DNA of 58,006 nucleotides from an uncultured Muribaculaceae bacterium (GTDB taxonomy: Bacteria; Bacteroidota; Bacteroidia; Bacteroidales; Muribaculaceae): contig CANRCT010000020.1 in the NCBI GenBank assembly GCA_947629175.1, positions 1-58,006 of the forward strand, in the 5' to 3' direction. Of this stretch, positions 32,922-44,034 are shown in pieces. The position numbers were made by a program, and so were the translations under genes. The stretch's first letter is position 1. Each line of letters begins with the position of its first letter. Under the pieces are notes generated by a model. The model was given only the letters and a program-made list of their open reading frames with translations, made no database searches and was not told the DNA's origin.

Positions 32922-32929
32922 CAAAGATA
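32922..32929 (-). promoter_or_regulatory. Putative -7 box of the accessory operon
   Basis: TATCTTTG on the minus strand, at the upstream edge of the eight-gene array and just before the regulator fragment. No other promoter-like box is visible up to 33049, where bioD ends. Confidence 0.5.
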
Positions 32930-33049
32930 CGAATTATTTTTTAGAGAAATCGAAATGTGGTCAGATCCTGTACAAAAAAACATTAGGACTTGTCTGGCGG
33001 TCATCAGCAGATATGGGGAGGGTTGGGGAGAATTGGGGCGGAGCAGGTG

Positions 33050-33688
33050 TCAGAGGGTGGGGACGAGCATGAAGGGGGTGCCGGGGAAGTGGCGCTCGAC
33101 GTAGGCGCGGAGATAGGCCTGGGTGTCGGGCGAGATGACCGGGTCGGTGTCAAACCGTGTGTTGTAGAGAATGGAGTGAAGCGTCATGCCGCGCGAGGCG
33201 AGGGCTTCAAGCGAAAGGATCGTGTGGTTGATCGATCCGAGCTTGCCATTGGTGACCAGTGCGACCGGGAGATTCCTCTCGCGGGGATAGTCGATCGTCA
33301 GCGTGCTGTCGGTGAGAGGCACCATCAGGCCGCCCGCTCCCTCTACAAGCACGGTGTCATAAGCCTGCGTCAGGCGTCGCAGCGCAGTGTCGATCGCGTT
33401 GAAGTCGATCTCTCGCCGGTCGATCTTTGCGGCGAGATGAGGCGATGCCGGATAGCTGAAAATTTGGGGCGCGGTGGTAAGATCGGCGTCCTCCGGCAGG
33501 GGAGTGCCGGTAATGCGCCGGTGGATTTCGATATCCTCTGAATGGCCCTGGCATCCGGTCTGGATGAATTTCATAGTCGCGACGCGAAGTCCGCGGCCGC
33601 CAAGCTCCTTTGCAAGCCAGCCTGTGGCATAGCTTTTGCCGGCATCGGTGTCGATGCCGGATATGAAAATCACTTTTGATTCATTCAT
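33050..33688 (-). CDS. bioD: ATP-dependent dethiobiotin synthetase
   Basis: 212 aa. P-loop SGIDTDAGKSY near the N-terminus (a variant of GTDTxVGKT), catalytic Lys in TMKFIQTG, and EGAGGLMVPL. It closes the ureido ring of biotin from diaminopelargonic acid. It overlaps the lgt stop by 4 bp. The other bio genes are not in the window. Confidence 0.94.
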   Translation of the reverse strand: MNESKVIFISGIDTDAGKSYATGWLAKELGGRGLRVATMKFIQTGCQGHSEDIEIHRRITGTPLPEDADLTTAPQIFSYPASPHLAAKIDRREIDFNAIDTALRRLTQAYDTVLVEGAGGLMVPLTDSTLTIDYPRERNLPVALVTNGKLGSINHTILSLEALASRGMTLHSILYNTRFDTDPVISPDTQAYLRAYVERHFPGTPFMLVPTL

Positions 33689-34551
33689 TTTCTTCTCTTG
33701 TCTGTCGGTTCGTCGGCATAACGGTCGGGAAATTCGATATGAACTTTCGGGCGGCTAAGCGACCATATGACCAGGATGATGCCTGCTAAAATGAACGGTA
33801 TGCTGAGCCACTGGCCCATGTTGAGAGTCATGTCGGCTTCGAACGCGGTCTGGTCGTTCTTGATAAACTCGATGAGGAATCTGGGAAGGAATATGCCGAT
33901 AAAGAATACTCCGAAAAGGAGCCCCGGACGTTCTTCGGCATTTTTCTTCCAGTACATCCACATCAGCAGAGCGAACAGCGCGAAATAGCACAGCGCCTCG
34001 TAGATCTGTGTGGGATGGCAGGCCTGTCCGAGATACATTTCGTGCCACTGGCGCGAGCGCACGAACATGAATCCCCAGGGAAGCGTCGTGGCCGTGCCGT
34101 AGATCTCCGAGTTCATCAGATTGCCTAAGCGGATCAGGCCTCCCACCAGCGCTATCGGTATCACCAGACGGTCGAACGTCCATATCGGACTGCGCTTTGT
34201 GGTGAAGATCGAATAGAGTATCACGGCCAGTATGATGGCTATCGTGCCGCCATGGCTTGCCAGACCGCCCTCCCAGATTTTAAGTATCTCAAGCGGATGC
34301 TGGCTGTAGTATGACCATTCGTAGAAAAACACGTGGCCCAGACGCGCGCCGATCATCGTGGCGCATACCACCCATATGAGCAGTATGCCGACCCATTTTT
34401 CAGGAGCGCCCTCATGGCGGTAGATGCGTCCGAGTATGCTGGTGCCTAACAGGAAGCCGACGGCAAACATCAGACCGTACCAGCGCACGGTTATGGGACT
34501 TGTGATTATTTCCGGACTTGCGTTCCAGACTATGAAATCCAATATGCCCAT
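33685..34551 (-). CDS. lgt: Prolipoprotein diacylglyceryl transferase
   Basis: 288-aa membrane enzyme that attaches diacylglycerol to the lipobox Cys of prolipoproteins. It has the family blocks RWYGLMFAVGF, ARLGHVFFYEWSYY, EGGLASHGG and IRLGNLMNSEIYG (signature region), with about seven membrane segments. The start at 34551 fits the family. It is followed by bioD (4-bp overlap) and preceded by a lipoprotein gene 12 bp away, a likely substrate. Confidence 0.96.
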   Translation of the reverse strand: MGILDFIVWNASPEIITSPITVRWYGLMFAVGFLLGTSILGRIYRHEGAPEKWVGILLIWVVCATMIGARLGHVFFYEWSYYSQHPLEILKIWEGGLASHGGTIAIILAVILYSIFTTKRSPIWTFDRLVIPIALVGGLIRLGNLMNSEIYGTATTLPWGFMFVRSRQWHEMYLGQACHPTQIYEALCYFALFALLMWMYWKKNAEERPGLLFGVFFIGIFLPRFLIEFIKNDQTAFEADMTLNMGQWLSIPFILAGIILVIWSLSRPKVHIEFPDRYADEPTDKRRK

Positions 34552-34563
34552 GATATCATTGCA

Positions 34564-36030
34564 TTAATATTTGATTTTGATTTTTGCCGGGAAAATGCGT
34601 CGCGGGTCTCCGAAGAGCGCGCAGCTTTCTACGGCTGTATTGCGGTTGGCAGTCACTCTGCCTGTGAACCTCGGCTCACCGTTGATGTTTACAGTCACCT
34701 CTTTTGTCAGATCCACCATCGTTTCGTCAAGAAACAGGGTGAGTTCCCCTCCCGAAGCCGCCGTATATGTCTTGGTAAGTCCGAAATCCATGTTCCATTC
34801 GGTGTTGTGGTCGGTCGTCGAGAGGCTGACTATAGAAGCAGTGATGTCGACCGTATTGTCAGCGACGTGGAATTCATACGACGGACGGATCATCTCGCCG
34901 AGCGTGCCGTCAGGTGCTTTGTCCTGACGGAGACAGTAAAACGAGGTGCGTGAGCGGTATTCCTCTCCGAGCTGGCCGCCCATAGGGAACACTTCCCAGC
35001 GGAAGAACGTCGGCACAGCTTTGCGCCGCGCTGTCTTCAGCCATGGCGATGTGGCAAGGTCGGCAAGATCTCCGTGGCCCAGACCGCCCGGCACCATCAC
35101 ATGGTGGGAATAATAGCCCGGGTATTGTTTTTCAAGTTTGTCGAGCTCGGTTTTGAAACGGCGCGACAGCTCATCGCGGCCATATCCGTAGTCGGCTCCT
35201 CCGGTATGGAGGGCAAACGCTATGTTGGCCATGTTTTCCGGCGGGCAGTTGGCCATCAGGTCGCCGCCTGCCATCGGACCGGCGCCCGCGAGGTAGTCGG
35301 CATAGAACGACGCCAGACGCTGGCTACCGTATGCGCCCTCAGATATGCCGATGAAGAATATCGCATCGGGATTGATGTCATCGGAGAGCATCGCGCGGCG
35401 GAATACGCGTTCGAAGAAGTCCTGACGCGTGGGTGTGAACCAGCGGCAGCCAGTGCCGCCTGCCGGACTCCGTGGCACGAGATAGACCGACGGCCCGTCG
35501 TTGAACCATATTCCCCATCCGAGAGTCGCCCTCCAGTCTTCGTCGGCATCGGAGCCGGAGCCATGCAGATGGATAAACAGCGGGTATCCGTCGGCGGGTT
35601 TGCTTCCCTTGCTGCCGTAGACGAAATAGGATGAAATGTTTCCCATTTTCCACTGGCCGTTGGGAGTGACGGTGTTTTCATTGAGGTTGTCAATGGCCAT
35701 AAGGTTGGGCAGCCTTTCTTTATCAGTGAGCTGATTGGCTTTTTTCCAGGCACTCCATATTTCGTCGCGCACGGTTTTCAGATCTCCGGCGCCCGCAGGG
35801 ATCTCCTTGTCTTCGGGCATGTTTGTATCCGTGCCCGACAGTATGCCCTGAAAATAAGCCGTGGTGGCGTCGACCGGTTCTTCAGGTTGTTCAGGCTCTC
35901 CCGGTTGTTCCGGCTGTTGCGGTATCTCGGGCTCCGGTTTTGGATCATCAGAGCTGCAGGCTACGGCAATAAGCGGCAGCATGAAAAGTGCTGCCGCTAA
36001 AAGTCGCGATATGATTGATCGTGATATCAT
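34564..36030 (-). CDS. Lipoprotein esterase-like alpha/beta hydrolase
   Basis: 488 aa. Lipobox LPLIAVAC (Cys at residue 25) followed by a Pro/Glu linker with imperfect PEQPxEP repeats (residues ~31-52). The catalytic domain has the nucleophile elbow GISEGAYGS and an upstream oxyanion segment FIHLHGSGSD. C-terminal residues ~400-488 look like a separate beta-sandwich. It resembles PHB-depolymerase/esterase-type hydrolases; a polysaccharide-esterase role is possible. It is placed between glyA (13 bp) and lgt (12 bp). Confidence 0.8.
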   Translation of the reverse strand: MISRSIISRLLAAALFMLPLIAVACSSDDPKPEPEIPQQPEQPGEPEQPEEPVDATTAYFQGILSGTDTNMPEDKEIPAGAGDLKTVRDEIWSAWKKANQLTDKERLPNLMAIDNLNENTVTPNGQWKMGNISSYFVYGSKGSKPADGYPLFIHLHGSGSDADEDWRATLGWGIWFNDGPSVYLVPRSPAGGTGCRWFTPTRQDFFERVFRRAMLSDDINPDAIFFIGISEGAYGSQRLASFYADYLAGAGPMAGGDLMANCPPENMANIAFALHTGGADYGYGRDELSRRFKTELDKLEKQYPGYYSHHVMVPGGLGHGDLADLATSPWLKTARRKAVPTFFRWEVFPMGGQLGEEYRSRTSFYCLRQDKAPDGTLGEMIRPSYEFHVADNTVDITASIVSLSTTDHNTEWNMDFGLTKTYTAASGGELTLFLDETMVDLTKEVTVNINGEPRFTGRVTANRNTAVESCALFGDPRRIFPAKIKIKY

Positions 36031-36043
36031 GAAAGAGATATGG

Positions 36044-37324
36044 TCAATAGGCGAATATAGGATAGTTGGCCATCATTGCGTTCACGCGGTTTCTGACGGA
36101 AGCTATCACTTCAGGGTTCTCCGGATCGGAAAGCACAGTGTCGATAAGCTCGACGATCGTTTCCATCTGATCCTCTTTCACGCCGCGGGTGGTGATGGCC
36201 GGCGTGCCGAGCCGTATGCCCGAAGTCTGGAACGGCGAGCGGCTGTCGAACGGCACCATGTTTTTGTTGGCCGTAATGTCGGCGTCGACAAGAGCACGTT
36301 CAGCTACCTTGCCGGTCAGATCGGGGAATTTGGTACGGAGGTCTACAAGCACGCAGTGATTGTCGGTGCCTCCGGAGACGATCTTGTAGCCTCGTTTGAT
36401 GAGGGCGTCGGCCATGGCACGCGCGTTTTTCTGCACCTGCTTCTGATATTCCTTGAATTCCGGCTTCAGAGCCTCGCCGAGCGCTACAGCCTTGGCTGCA
36501 ATCACGTGTTCGAGCGGGCCGCCCTGAGTGCCCGGGAATACTGCAGAGTCAAGCAGCGCCGACATCATCCTTATCTGTCCCTTCGGAGTGGTCTTGCCCC
36601 ATGGGTTGGGGAAGTCTTTACCCATGAGTATCATTCCGCCGCGAGGGCCGCGGAGTGTCTTGTGGGTCGTAGTGGTGACGATGTGTGCATGGCGGAGAGG
36701 ATTGTCAAGCAGTCCGGCAGCGATTAGTCCGGCAGGGTGTGCCATGTCGATCACCAGGATAGCGCCTATTTCGTCGGCAATCCGGCGCATGCGGGCATAA
36801 TCCCACTCGCGGCTGTAGGCGCTGGCTCCTCCGATGATCAGACGGGGACGCTCGCGACGGGCCACTTCCTCCATCTGGTCATAGTCGACCAGGCCGGTTT
36901 CGGGGCTCACATTGTATTCGAGAGCATGGAACATGAGGCCCGAGAAGTTGACCGGGGATCCGTGTGAAAGATGTCCGCCGTGTGAGAGATTAAGACCAAG
37001 GAATTTGTCGCCGGGCTTGAGGCAGGCCATGAATACAGCCATATTGGCCTGTGCGCCCGAATGAGGCTGCACGTTGACATATTCGGCTCCGAAGAGTTCC
37101 TTCGCGCGGTCGATGGCGATCTGTTCCACTTCGTCGACCACGCCGCATCCGCCGTAATAGCGGTGGCCGGGATAGCCCTCTGCATATTTGTTGGTGAGGC
37201 ATGAGCCCATGGCTTGCATCACCTCGTCGCTGACGAAGTTTTCGGATGCGATGAGTTCTATACCCTTGGCCTGGCGCTGATGCTCGCGCTCGATGAGGTC
37301 AAAAATCACTGAGTCTTTTTCCAT
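36044..37324 (-). CDS. glyA: Serine hydroxymethyltransferase
   Basis: 426-aa PLP enzyme interconverting serine and glycine with tetrahydrofolate. It has the PLP-Lys motif in [26 protein letters not shown] and [15 protein letters not shown]. It is the first gene of a closely spaced run with the lipoprotein esterase, lgt and bioD. A -7 box lies 29 bp upstream. Confidence 0.97.
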   Translation of the reverse strand: MEKDSVIFDLIEREHQRQAKGIELIASENFVSDEVMQAMGSCLTNKYAEGYPGHRYYGGCGVVDEVEQIAIDRAKELFGAEYVNVQPHSGAQANMAVFMACLKPGDKFLGLNLSHGGHLSHGSPVNFSGLMFHALEYNVSPETGLVDYDQMEEVARRERPRLIIGGASAYSREWDYARMRRIADEIGAILVIDMAHPAGLIAAGLLDNPLRHAHIVTTTTHKTLRGPRGGMILMGKDFPNPWGKTTPKGQIRMMSALLDSAVFPGTQGGPLEHVIAAKAVALGEALKPEFKEYQKQVQKNARAMADALIKRGYKIVSGGTDNHCVLVDLRTKFPDLTGKVAERALVDADITANKNMVPFDSRSPFQTSGIRLGTPAITTRGVKEDQMETIVELIDTVLSDPENPEVIASVRNRVNAMMANYPIFAY

Positions 37325-37353
37325 TGTCGGTGAGATTGATGTGTATTTGACGG

Positions 37354-37361
37354 CAAAGTTA
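37354..37361 (-). promoter_or_regulatory. Putative -7 box of glyA
   Basis: TAACTTTG on the minus strand, 29 bp upstream of the glyA ATG. Confidence 0.5.
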
Positions 37362-37427
37362 CAAAAAATATTCCTAAACTATGGCGGCCATATCATACAA
37401 ATCAGAAATGTGTCAGCCGGGGTGATG

Positions 37428-38795
37428 TCATTTGGCAGACACTCCTTTCCCTCTGATAAACTCAAGAATTATTTCCAGCACTTCAGGCGATATGGTTTCT
37501 TTGATCTCATCGTATTCCGTCATGTCGCCGGTCAGCGCATGTTGCATCATATGATTCAGCGACGGCATCATTTTGATTTCCGCGTGCTTGCAATGCTGTC
37601 TTATGACAGCGAGATTCGGAGCTGCCTCTACCTGAGTGTCCTTGTCGCCGTTTATGGCGAGCACCGGGCATTTGATTTTTGAAATGCTTTCTCCCGGGTC
37701 AAGGCCAAGCAATATGTCATACCATTGAGTACGGATCTTCTGGGTGGATTTAAGTGACGCGATCACTTCCTGCGGCACTTTCAGGCTGTAAGCCTCAGCA
37801 AGTGAATCGGGATCGACCGGTATCGAAATCCCCCGTTTCCCCTGTCGCGCGTATTCATCAAACAGATGGCTGATAAGGGCCATGCTGTTGTCTCTCTCCT
37901 CACCGGAAAGTCCTGATCTGTCGAGCAGACGAGCGTTCTGTGCAAGCAGTCCTTCTTTTCCGGTCACCGCCATTCCGGCAAGTGATATGATGAAATCTGG
38001 AACGTCTTCGGCCCCAAGCATGAATGCTATAGTCCCTCCTTCGGAATGCCCGATCGCTCCTACCTTGCCGGTCATGGGAAGCGAGCGCATAAAAGCGATA
38101 CCGCTACGCGCATCATCTCTGAATGTGTAGGTGGTGCCTTTAAGAAAATCGCCCTGAGATTCACCGGTACCACGGTCGTCATATCTCAACGATGCCACTC
38201 CGTTTCTGGCCAGATGATCAGCTATGACCGCAAAAGGCTTATGATCGAAAATCTCCTCATCGCGGTTTTGCGGGCCGCTGCCGGATATCATTACGACGGC
38301 CGGCACGGCCATATCCTCGCTCATGACCGGGAGTGTGAGAGTGCCGCTGAGCGCCGCACCGTCAGGAGCTGTAAACACGGTGTCTTTGACCGTATAGGGG
38401 TATGGCGGTCTCGGCGTTTGCGGACGGCGGTTTTCCAGCGCTTCATCCTTCGACAGTTTCAGCGGGAAAGAGAAGCCACGCTGCGTGAATTCGCCCGAAA
38501 TGGCATTATCGGAGATCCTGCCGCTGAATCTGGCGCCTATGGCTTTGCATTCGAGTGATACCGAATCGGATGTGCATTCTGTCACCTCCACCGGTATCCC
38601 CTTCGCTCCCTGCGACGGGGAGTCCATAGTGCAGACGGTCACTCCATTTTTATCCTCTGTGAAATTGAACACGAGCGGTATCTGCATCTCACCCAAGGAA
38701 AGCTTGCCTCGCCAGCTTCCGCTTAATGCTGATGCCTGCGCGCTAAACGATGCAGCCATGGCGGCCACAGCCAGCAGTGTCTTCAATAGCCTCAT
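37428..38795 (-). CDS. Exported alpha/beta hydrolase (peptidase S9/serine aminopeptidase-like)
   Basis: 455 aa. Signal peptide LLAVAAMAASFSAQA (cut near residue 22), an N-terminal beta domain (~23-130) of the kind that precedes such hydrolases in Bacteroidetes, then the alpha/beta domain with RYDDRGTGES, nucleophile IGHSEGG, Asp in INGDKDTQV and His in PSLNHMMQH. It is probably periplasmic; the substrate is unknown. It stands alone. Confidence 0.88.
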   Translation of the reverse strand: MRLLKTLLAVAAMAASFSAQASALSGSWRGKLSLGEMQIPLVFNFTEDKNGVTVCTMDSPSQGAKGIPVEVTECTSDSVSLECKAIGARFSGRISDNAISGEFTQRGFSFPLKLSKDEALENRRPQTPRPPYPYTVKDTVFTAPDGAALSGTLTLPVMSEDMAVPAVVMISGSGPQNRDEEIFDHKPFAVIADHLARNGVASLRYDDRGTGESQGDFLKGTTYTFRDDARSGIAFMRSLPMTGKVGAIGHSEGGTIAFMLGAEDVPDFIISLAGMAVTGKEGLLAQNARLLDRSGLSGEERDNSMALISHLFDEYARQGKRGISIPVDPDSLAEAYSLKVPQEVIASLKSTQKIRTQWYDILLGLDPGESISKIKCPVLAINGDKDTQVEAAPNLAVIRQHCKHAEIKMMPSLNHMMQHALTGDMTEYDEIKETISPEVLEIILEFIRGKGVSAK

Positions 38796-38860
38796 GCACT
38801 CTGATTATTGATGATGATTTATTTGACGGATAAGATATAGTAGTATGTAAAAAGAGTCGC

Positions 38861-39451
38861 CTAAGCATCAAGATCCGCCCGAAGCTCGGCAAGCGACCGT
38901 TTAATACTGTTCCTTATGTTCAGTCCTATTGCCACACCGGCTACAGCTCCCAGACAGCCGCCAATCAGCATGGGCAGTTCATTGAAGCCGATAGCGCTGA
39001 AAAACCACAGCAGTATCGGCAGTCCCAGCGAAGAGCCGACGATCGTATGGCGTTTCAGGCCGATCTCGACTGAAGAGACCGCTTTGAGTGAATCGACAAT
39101 TTTACTGCGGGAGCAATCCACTGTGTCAAGGCGACGGCGCAACATGTAGATGCTTGTCGCCATTATAATGAAGAATAACCCCATGGCTACGCTCAGCCAT
39201 ATATTGCCGTGGCTGACCGGATAGACCGTAAGAGGGATCGTCACGATACACAGGCAGGCCAGCCGGATCTGTCGCGAGAAGATGCGGCGCAGCCGTTGAA
39301 GACTTGAGTCGATATTGCGTTTGCGGAGCGCCATGACGGTCTTGTCGACATTAGTCTGCAACGAGTCGATGCGCAGACAGGCATTTTTCCATGCCTGTCT
39401 CAGGTCGGAAGTGTTGTCAGGCATATCTTGTATGTTTGATGATTCGTTCAT
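38861..39451 (-). CDS. Membrane protein coupled to ECF sigma factor (possible anti-sigma)
   Basis: 196 aa. A soluble N-terminal region of about 70 residues is followed by two hydrophobic hairpins (about 67-84, 88-107 and 138-158, 160-176). It starts with a 4-bp overlap with the sigma factor gene, which suggests a regulatory partner. It lacks the usual zinc anti-sigma HxxxCxxC motif, so the role is inferred from position only. Confidence 0.68.
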   Translation of the reverse strand: MNESSNIQDMPDNTSDLRQAWKNACLRIDSLQTNVDKTVMALRKRNIDSSLQRLRRIFSRQIRLACLCIVTIPLTVYPVSHGNIWLSVAMGLFFIIMATSIYMLRRRLDTVDCSRSKIVDSLKAVSSVEIGLKRHTIVGSSLGLPILLWFFSAIGFNELPMLIGGCLGAVAGVAIGLNIRNSIKRSLAELRADLDA

Positions 39452-39942
39452 TCGGTTTGTTGTCTCAGTCTTTGTTTGATACGATGAAGACGCGACGCCA
39501 CGTTGGCGCGTGTCATACCGATGATTTCAGCGATCTGGTCATATGAACACTCTTCAAGCCAGAGCAGCACGATCGCTTTGTCGATCTTGCCGAGCGATCC
39601 TATAAGGCGGTACATCTCGTGGAGCTGCTCCAGATGAGATCCGTCGTCGGCTTCGATCTGTACAGCCTGGTCAAGGCTCACGCTTACTCCCCTCTGACGG
39701 TGTTTGCGGTAAAAGCTGACACATGAATTCAGCGCCACCCGGTAGATCCATGTCGATTCGGCCGACTCTCCGCGAAAGGAGCTCAATCCGGTCCACATGT
39801 TGATCATCACTTCCTGGCACAGATCCTTGAAATGCTCGGCATCGGTCGCGTAGAGATAGCACACCTTGTAGATCAGCTGGCGGTGTCGGGCAAGCAGATC
39901 CATGAATCGCTCGTTGTTGTCGGATGGTGTGATAGGGTTCAT
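39448..39942 (-). CDS. ECF RNA polymerase sigma factor
   Basis: 164 aa. Region 2 is ERFMDLLARHRQLIYKVCYLY...LCQEVMINMW and TWIYRVALNSCVSFYRKHRQ. Region 4 is KAIVLLWLEECSYDQIAEIIGMTRANVASRLHRIKQRL, the sigma-70 helix-turn-helix. The start at 39942 (MNPITPSDNN) fits better than the ATG 27 codons earlier. It is coupled to the membrane protein behind it. Confidence 0.92.
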   Translation of the reverse strand: MNPITPSDNNERFMDLLARHRQLIYKVCYLYATDAEHFKDLCQEVMINMWTGLSSFRGESAESTWIYRVALNSCVSFYRKHRQRGVSVSLDQAVQIEADDGSHLEQLHEMYRLIGSLGKIDKAIVLLWLEECSYDQIAEIIGMTRANVASRLHRIKQRLRQQTE

Positions 39943-39985
39943 ACTGATTATGTGACGCACGTTTTTGTGAAAAGTTGCACGGTCT

Positions 39986-40024
39986 CTAAAAAAATGACGC
40001 CGCTTCATGATGAAGGGCGTCATT
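39986..40024 (-). terminator. Terminator behind the beta-barrel gene
   Basis: Stem AATGACGCC / GGCGTCATT enclosing CTTCAT/ATGAAG, followed on the minus strand by a run of seven T. It is positioned just behind the gene at 40047. Confidence 0.85.
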
Positions 40025-40046
40025 GCAAGAGGTGTCAGACGGTCTG

Positions 40047-40646
40047 TCAGAACAGGTAGGCGGCCGTGACTGTCCAGTAACGGTTTTTCGCGTCAATATT
40101 CTGCTGACCCTCGATCAGGCCTGTGCTTTTGAATGCCTTTGTCATGCCTATGCCGTAGCTCGCGCCTACCTGAAGATGCTTGAGCAGTTCCACGCCGAAG
40201 CCGAAGTTCCAGGCTACATCGGTCTTTTTGTTGCGGAATTCACGGAAGCTCTCCTTGCTTGTCAGGAATGCGAACGACGGGCCGGTGGTGAGATACGGTT
40301 TTACAATCGAGGCAACGACCGGAATGTTGATCTTCCATTTGAGATTGACGGGTATCTCGATATATTCACGCTTGTCGATAGGCTGTCCCTTGATTTCGGC
40401 GGAGCGGCGCACGTACATGGCCGAGATATCAGCGCCCACGCCGATCACCGGCACAGTGAATTCAGCCATGAGACCGGCATTGAAACCTACACGGTTGCTG
40501 GCGTCGAATGTGCTCTCGTTGAAGTGGAGGCTGTTGACGTTGAGTCCTACTTTGGGGCCGAAGCGGAGCTGGGCCTGACTTGCCATCGGCGAGATGGCTG
40601 CTATGACCAGGATGGTCATGATTGCGATGTTCTTGATTGTTTTCAT
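40047..40646 (-). CDS. PorT-like outer-membrane beta-barrel protein
   Basis: 199 aa. Signal peptide ending AISPMASQA, then alternating beta strands (GPKVGLNVNSLHF, GFNAGLMAEFTVP, YIEIPVNLKWKI) and a terminal aromatic strand ending VTAAYLF. This is the outer-membrane beta-barrel 2 family, common in Bacteroidetes with unknown function. It is monocistronic, with a terminator of its own. Confidence 0.88.
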   Translation of the reverse strand: MKTIKNIAIMTILVIAAISPMASQAQLRFGPKVGLNVNSLHFNESTFDASNRVGFNAGLMAEFTVPVIGVGADISAMYVRRSAEIKGQPIDKREYIEIPVNLKWKINIPVVASIVKPYLTTGPSFAFLTSKESFREFRNKKTDVAWNFGFGVELLKHLQVGASYGIGMTKAFKSTGLIEGQQNIDAKNRYWTVTAAYLF

Positions 40647-40677
40647 ACTGTTTTTGTTTGTGTATGTCGTTTTGTAT

Positions 40678-42743
<2,066 letters not shown>

Positions 42744-42795
42744 ACAATTCGACAAAAAATTTCATAAACTTAGTCATTATTTCGTAACAAAGCCG

Positions 42796-42803
42796 TAACT
42801 TTG
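42796..42803 (+). promoter_or_regulatory. Putative -7 box of the glutaminyl cyclase-like gene
   Basis: TAACTTTG on the plus strand, 55 bp before the ATG at 42859, divergent from the ligA promoter. Confidence 0.5.
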
Positions 42804-42858
42804 TCGTCAAATCAACTGACCTTTGCATCGTTTTCAGGTGCATGAATCACATGCCATA

Positions 42859-43869
42859 ATGAATGCTATCTTTTCAAATATAGTTTTAACAGCCGCGCTG
42901 ATGCTGACAGGATGCGGCTCATCCGAAACCCGTAAGACTGAAGCGGAGATGCAGTCTGCTTCCGCAGCTACTCCGCAGCTTCGGGCCAAATTCAGGGCTG
43001 ACAGCGCTTATGAGAATGTGCGCCGCCAAGTGGAGATGGGGCCTCGTGTGCCGGGTTCGGAGGCTCATCGCCGGTGTGCTGAATTTCTTGCCAATGAGCT
43101 CGCGCGCCATGGCTGTGACACGGTGATAGTACAGAATGCCATTGTCAGTGCCTTCAATGGCGATGAGCTGCCGATCAGCAACATAATGGGACGGTTTAAT
43201 GTCGGCAACAATCGGCGCATACTGCTTGTCGCCCACTATGACAGCCGTCCGTGGGCTGATAACGAAGACAAGGAGGCTGACCGCCACATGCCTGTGGATG
43301 GCGCCAACGACGGCGCCAGCGGAGTCGGCGTGATCCTTGAGATAGCGAGGGTGCTCGGCGCCGAGCGGCCCGATGTGGGGGTCGACCTGCTTCTTGTGGA
43401 TGCGGAGGACTACGGCGACTCAAGCGGCTTCAGCAATCAGGAGGATACCTGGTGTCTCGGCACGCAATACTGGGTGCAGCATATGCCTTATGGGGCCGAC
43501 AATCGTCCGATTTTCGGTATCGTTCTCGATATGGTCGGAGGCACCAATGCCCGTTTCCACCGTGAATACTATTCCAATCAGGCCGCTCCTTCGGTAGTAA
43601 GCAAGGTGTGGGGGATTGCTGCACGCGAGGGCTTTTCAAAGATCTTCATCGACGAGGTGGGAGGATCGATCATAGACGATCATGTATTCATCAACCGCGC
43701 GGGAATTCCGTGTATTGACATCATTGAGTGCAACAATGCTCTTACTCACTCTTTCCCGCCGACATGGCACACCCGCTCCGACAATATGTCGTCGATTGAT
43801 CAGCGCTCTCTTCAGGCTGTCGGAAAAGTGGTCATGGCTGTCATCGACAGCGAGTCATCTCCCCGCTGA
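42859..43869 (+). CDS. M28-type glutaminyl-peptide cyclotransferase-like lipoprotein
   Basis: 336 aa. Lipobox LMLTGC. The M28 metallo-fold shows AHYDSRPWAD, DGANDGASGVGV, the DAEDYGD acidic pair and the HTRSDN metal-binding tail, with ITEV-like FIDEVGGS. Together with the length and the internal FSNQEDTWCLGTQYW segment this points to the bacterial glutaminyl cyclases of Bacteroidetes, which convert N-terminal Gln of exported proteins to pyroglutamate. The general label M28 peptidase remains possible. The start is moved 12 codons downstream to the Met that precedes the signal peptide. Confidence 0.84.
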   Translation: MNAIFSNIVLTAALMLTGCGSSETRKTEAEMQSASAATPQLRAKFRADSAYENVRRQVEMGPRVPGSEAHRRCAEFLANELARHGCDTVIVQNAIVSAFNGDELPISNIMGRFNVGNNRRILLVAHYDSRPWADNEDKEADRHMPVDGANDGASGVGVILEIARVLGAERPDVGVDLLLVDAEDYGDSSGFSNQEDTWCLGTQYWVQHMPYGADNRPIFGIVLDMVGGTNARFHREYYSNQAAPSVVSKVWGIAAREGFSKIFIDEVGGSIIDDHVFINRAGIPCIDIIECNNALTHSFPPTWHTRSDNMSSIDQRSLQAVGKVVMAVIDSESSPR

Positions 43870-44022
43870 CTCCCGGGTAGCACCGGTCATGCTTCGGTTT
43901 CAGTCAGGCACATCATCCCGTAGCCCTTATCAGCTGGCCCGGCTGATTGTCGGATAGATCGTCGGCATGGCGTGAATTATCGAAAAATCTTGGGTGATAG
44001 GCTTAGTTTCAGAGAAAATGAG

Positions 44023-44030
44023 TAATTTTG
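44023..44030 (+). promoter_or_regulatory. Putative -7 box, 4 bp before an ATG
   Basis: TAATTTTG ends only 4 bp before the ATG at 44035, so a message from here would be leaderless or the real start is further in. Confidence 0.45.
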
Positions 44031-44034
44031 GGGC

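Noticed and set aside
25081-33050. Integrase, transposase or att-like repeats at the edges of the accessory operon
   Set aside because: None recognised; no direct repeat of convincing length was found at either edge, so the mode of acquisition is unknown.
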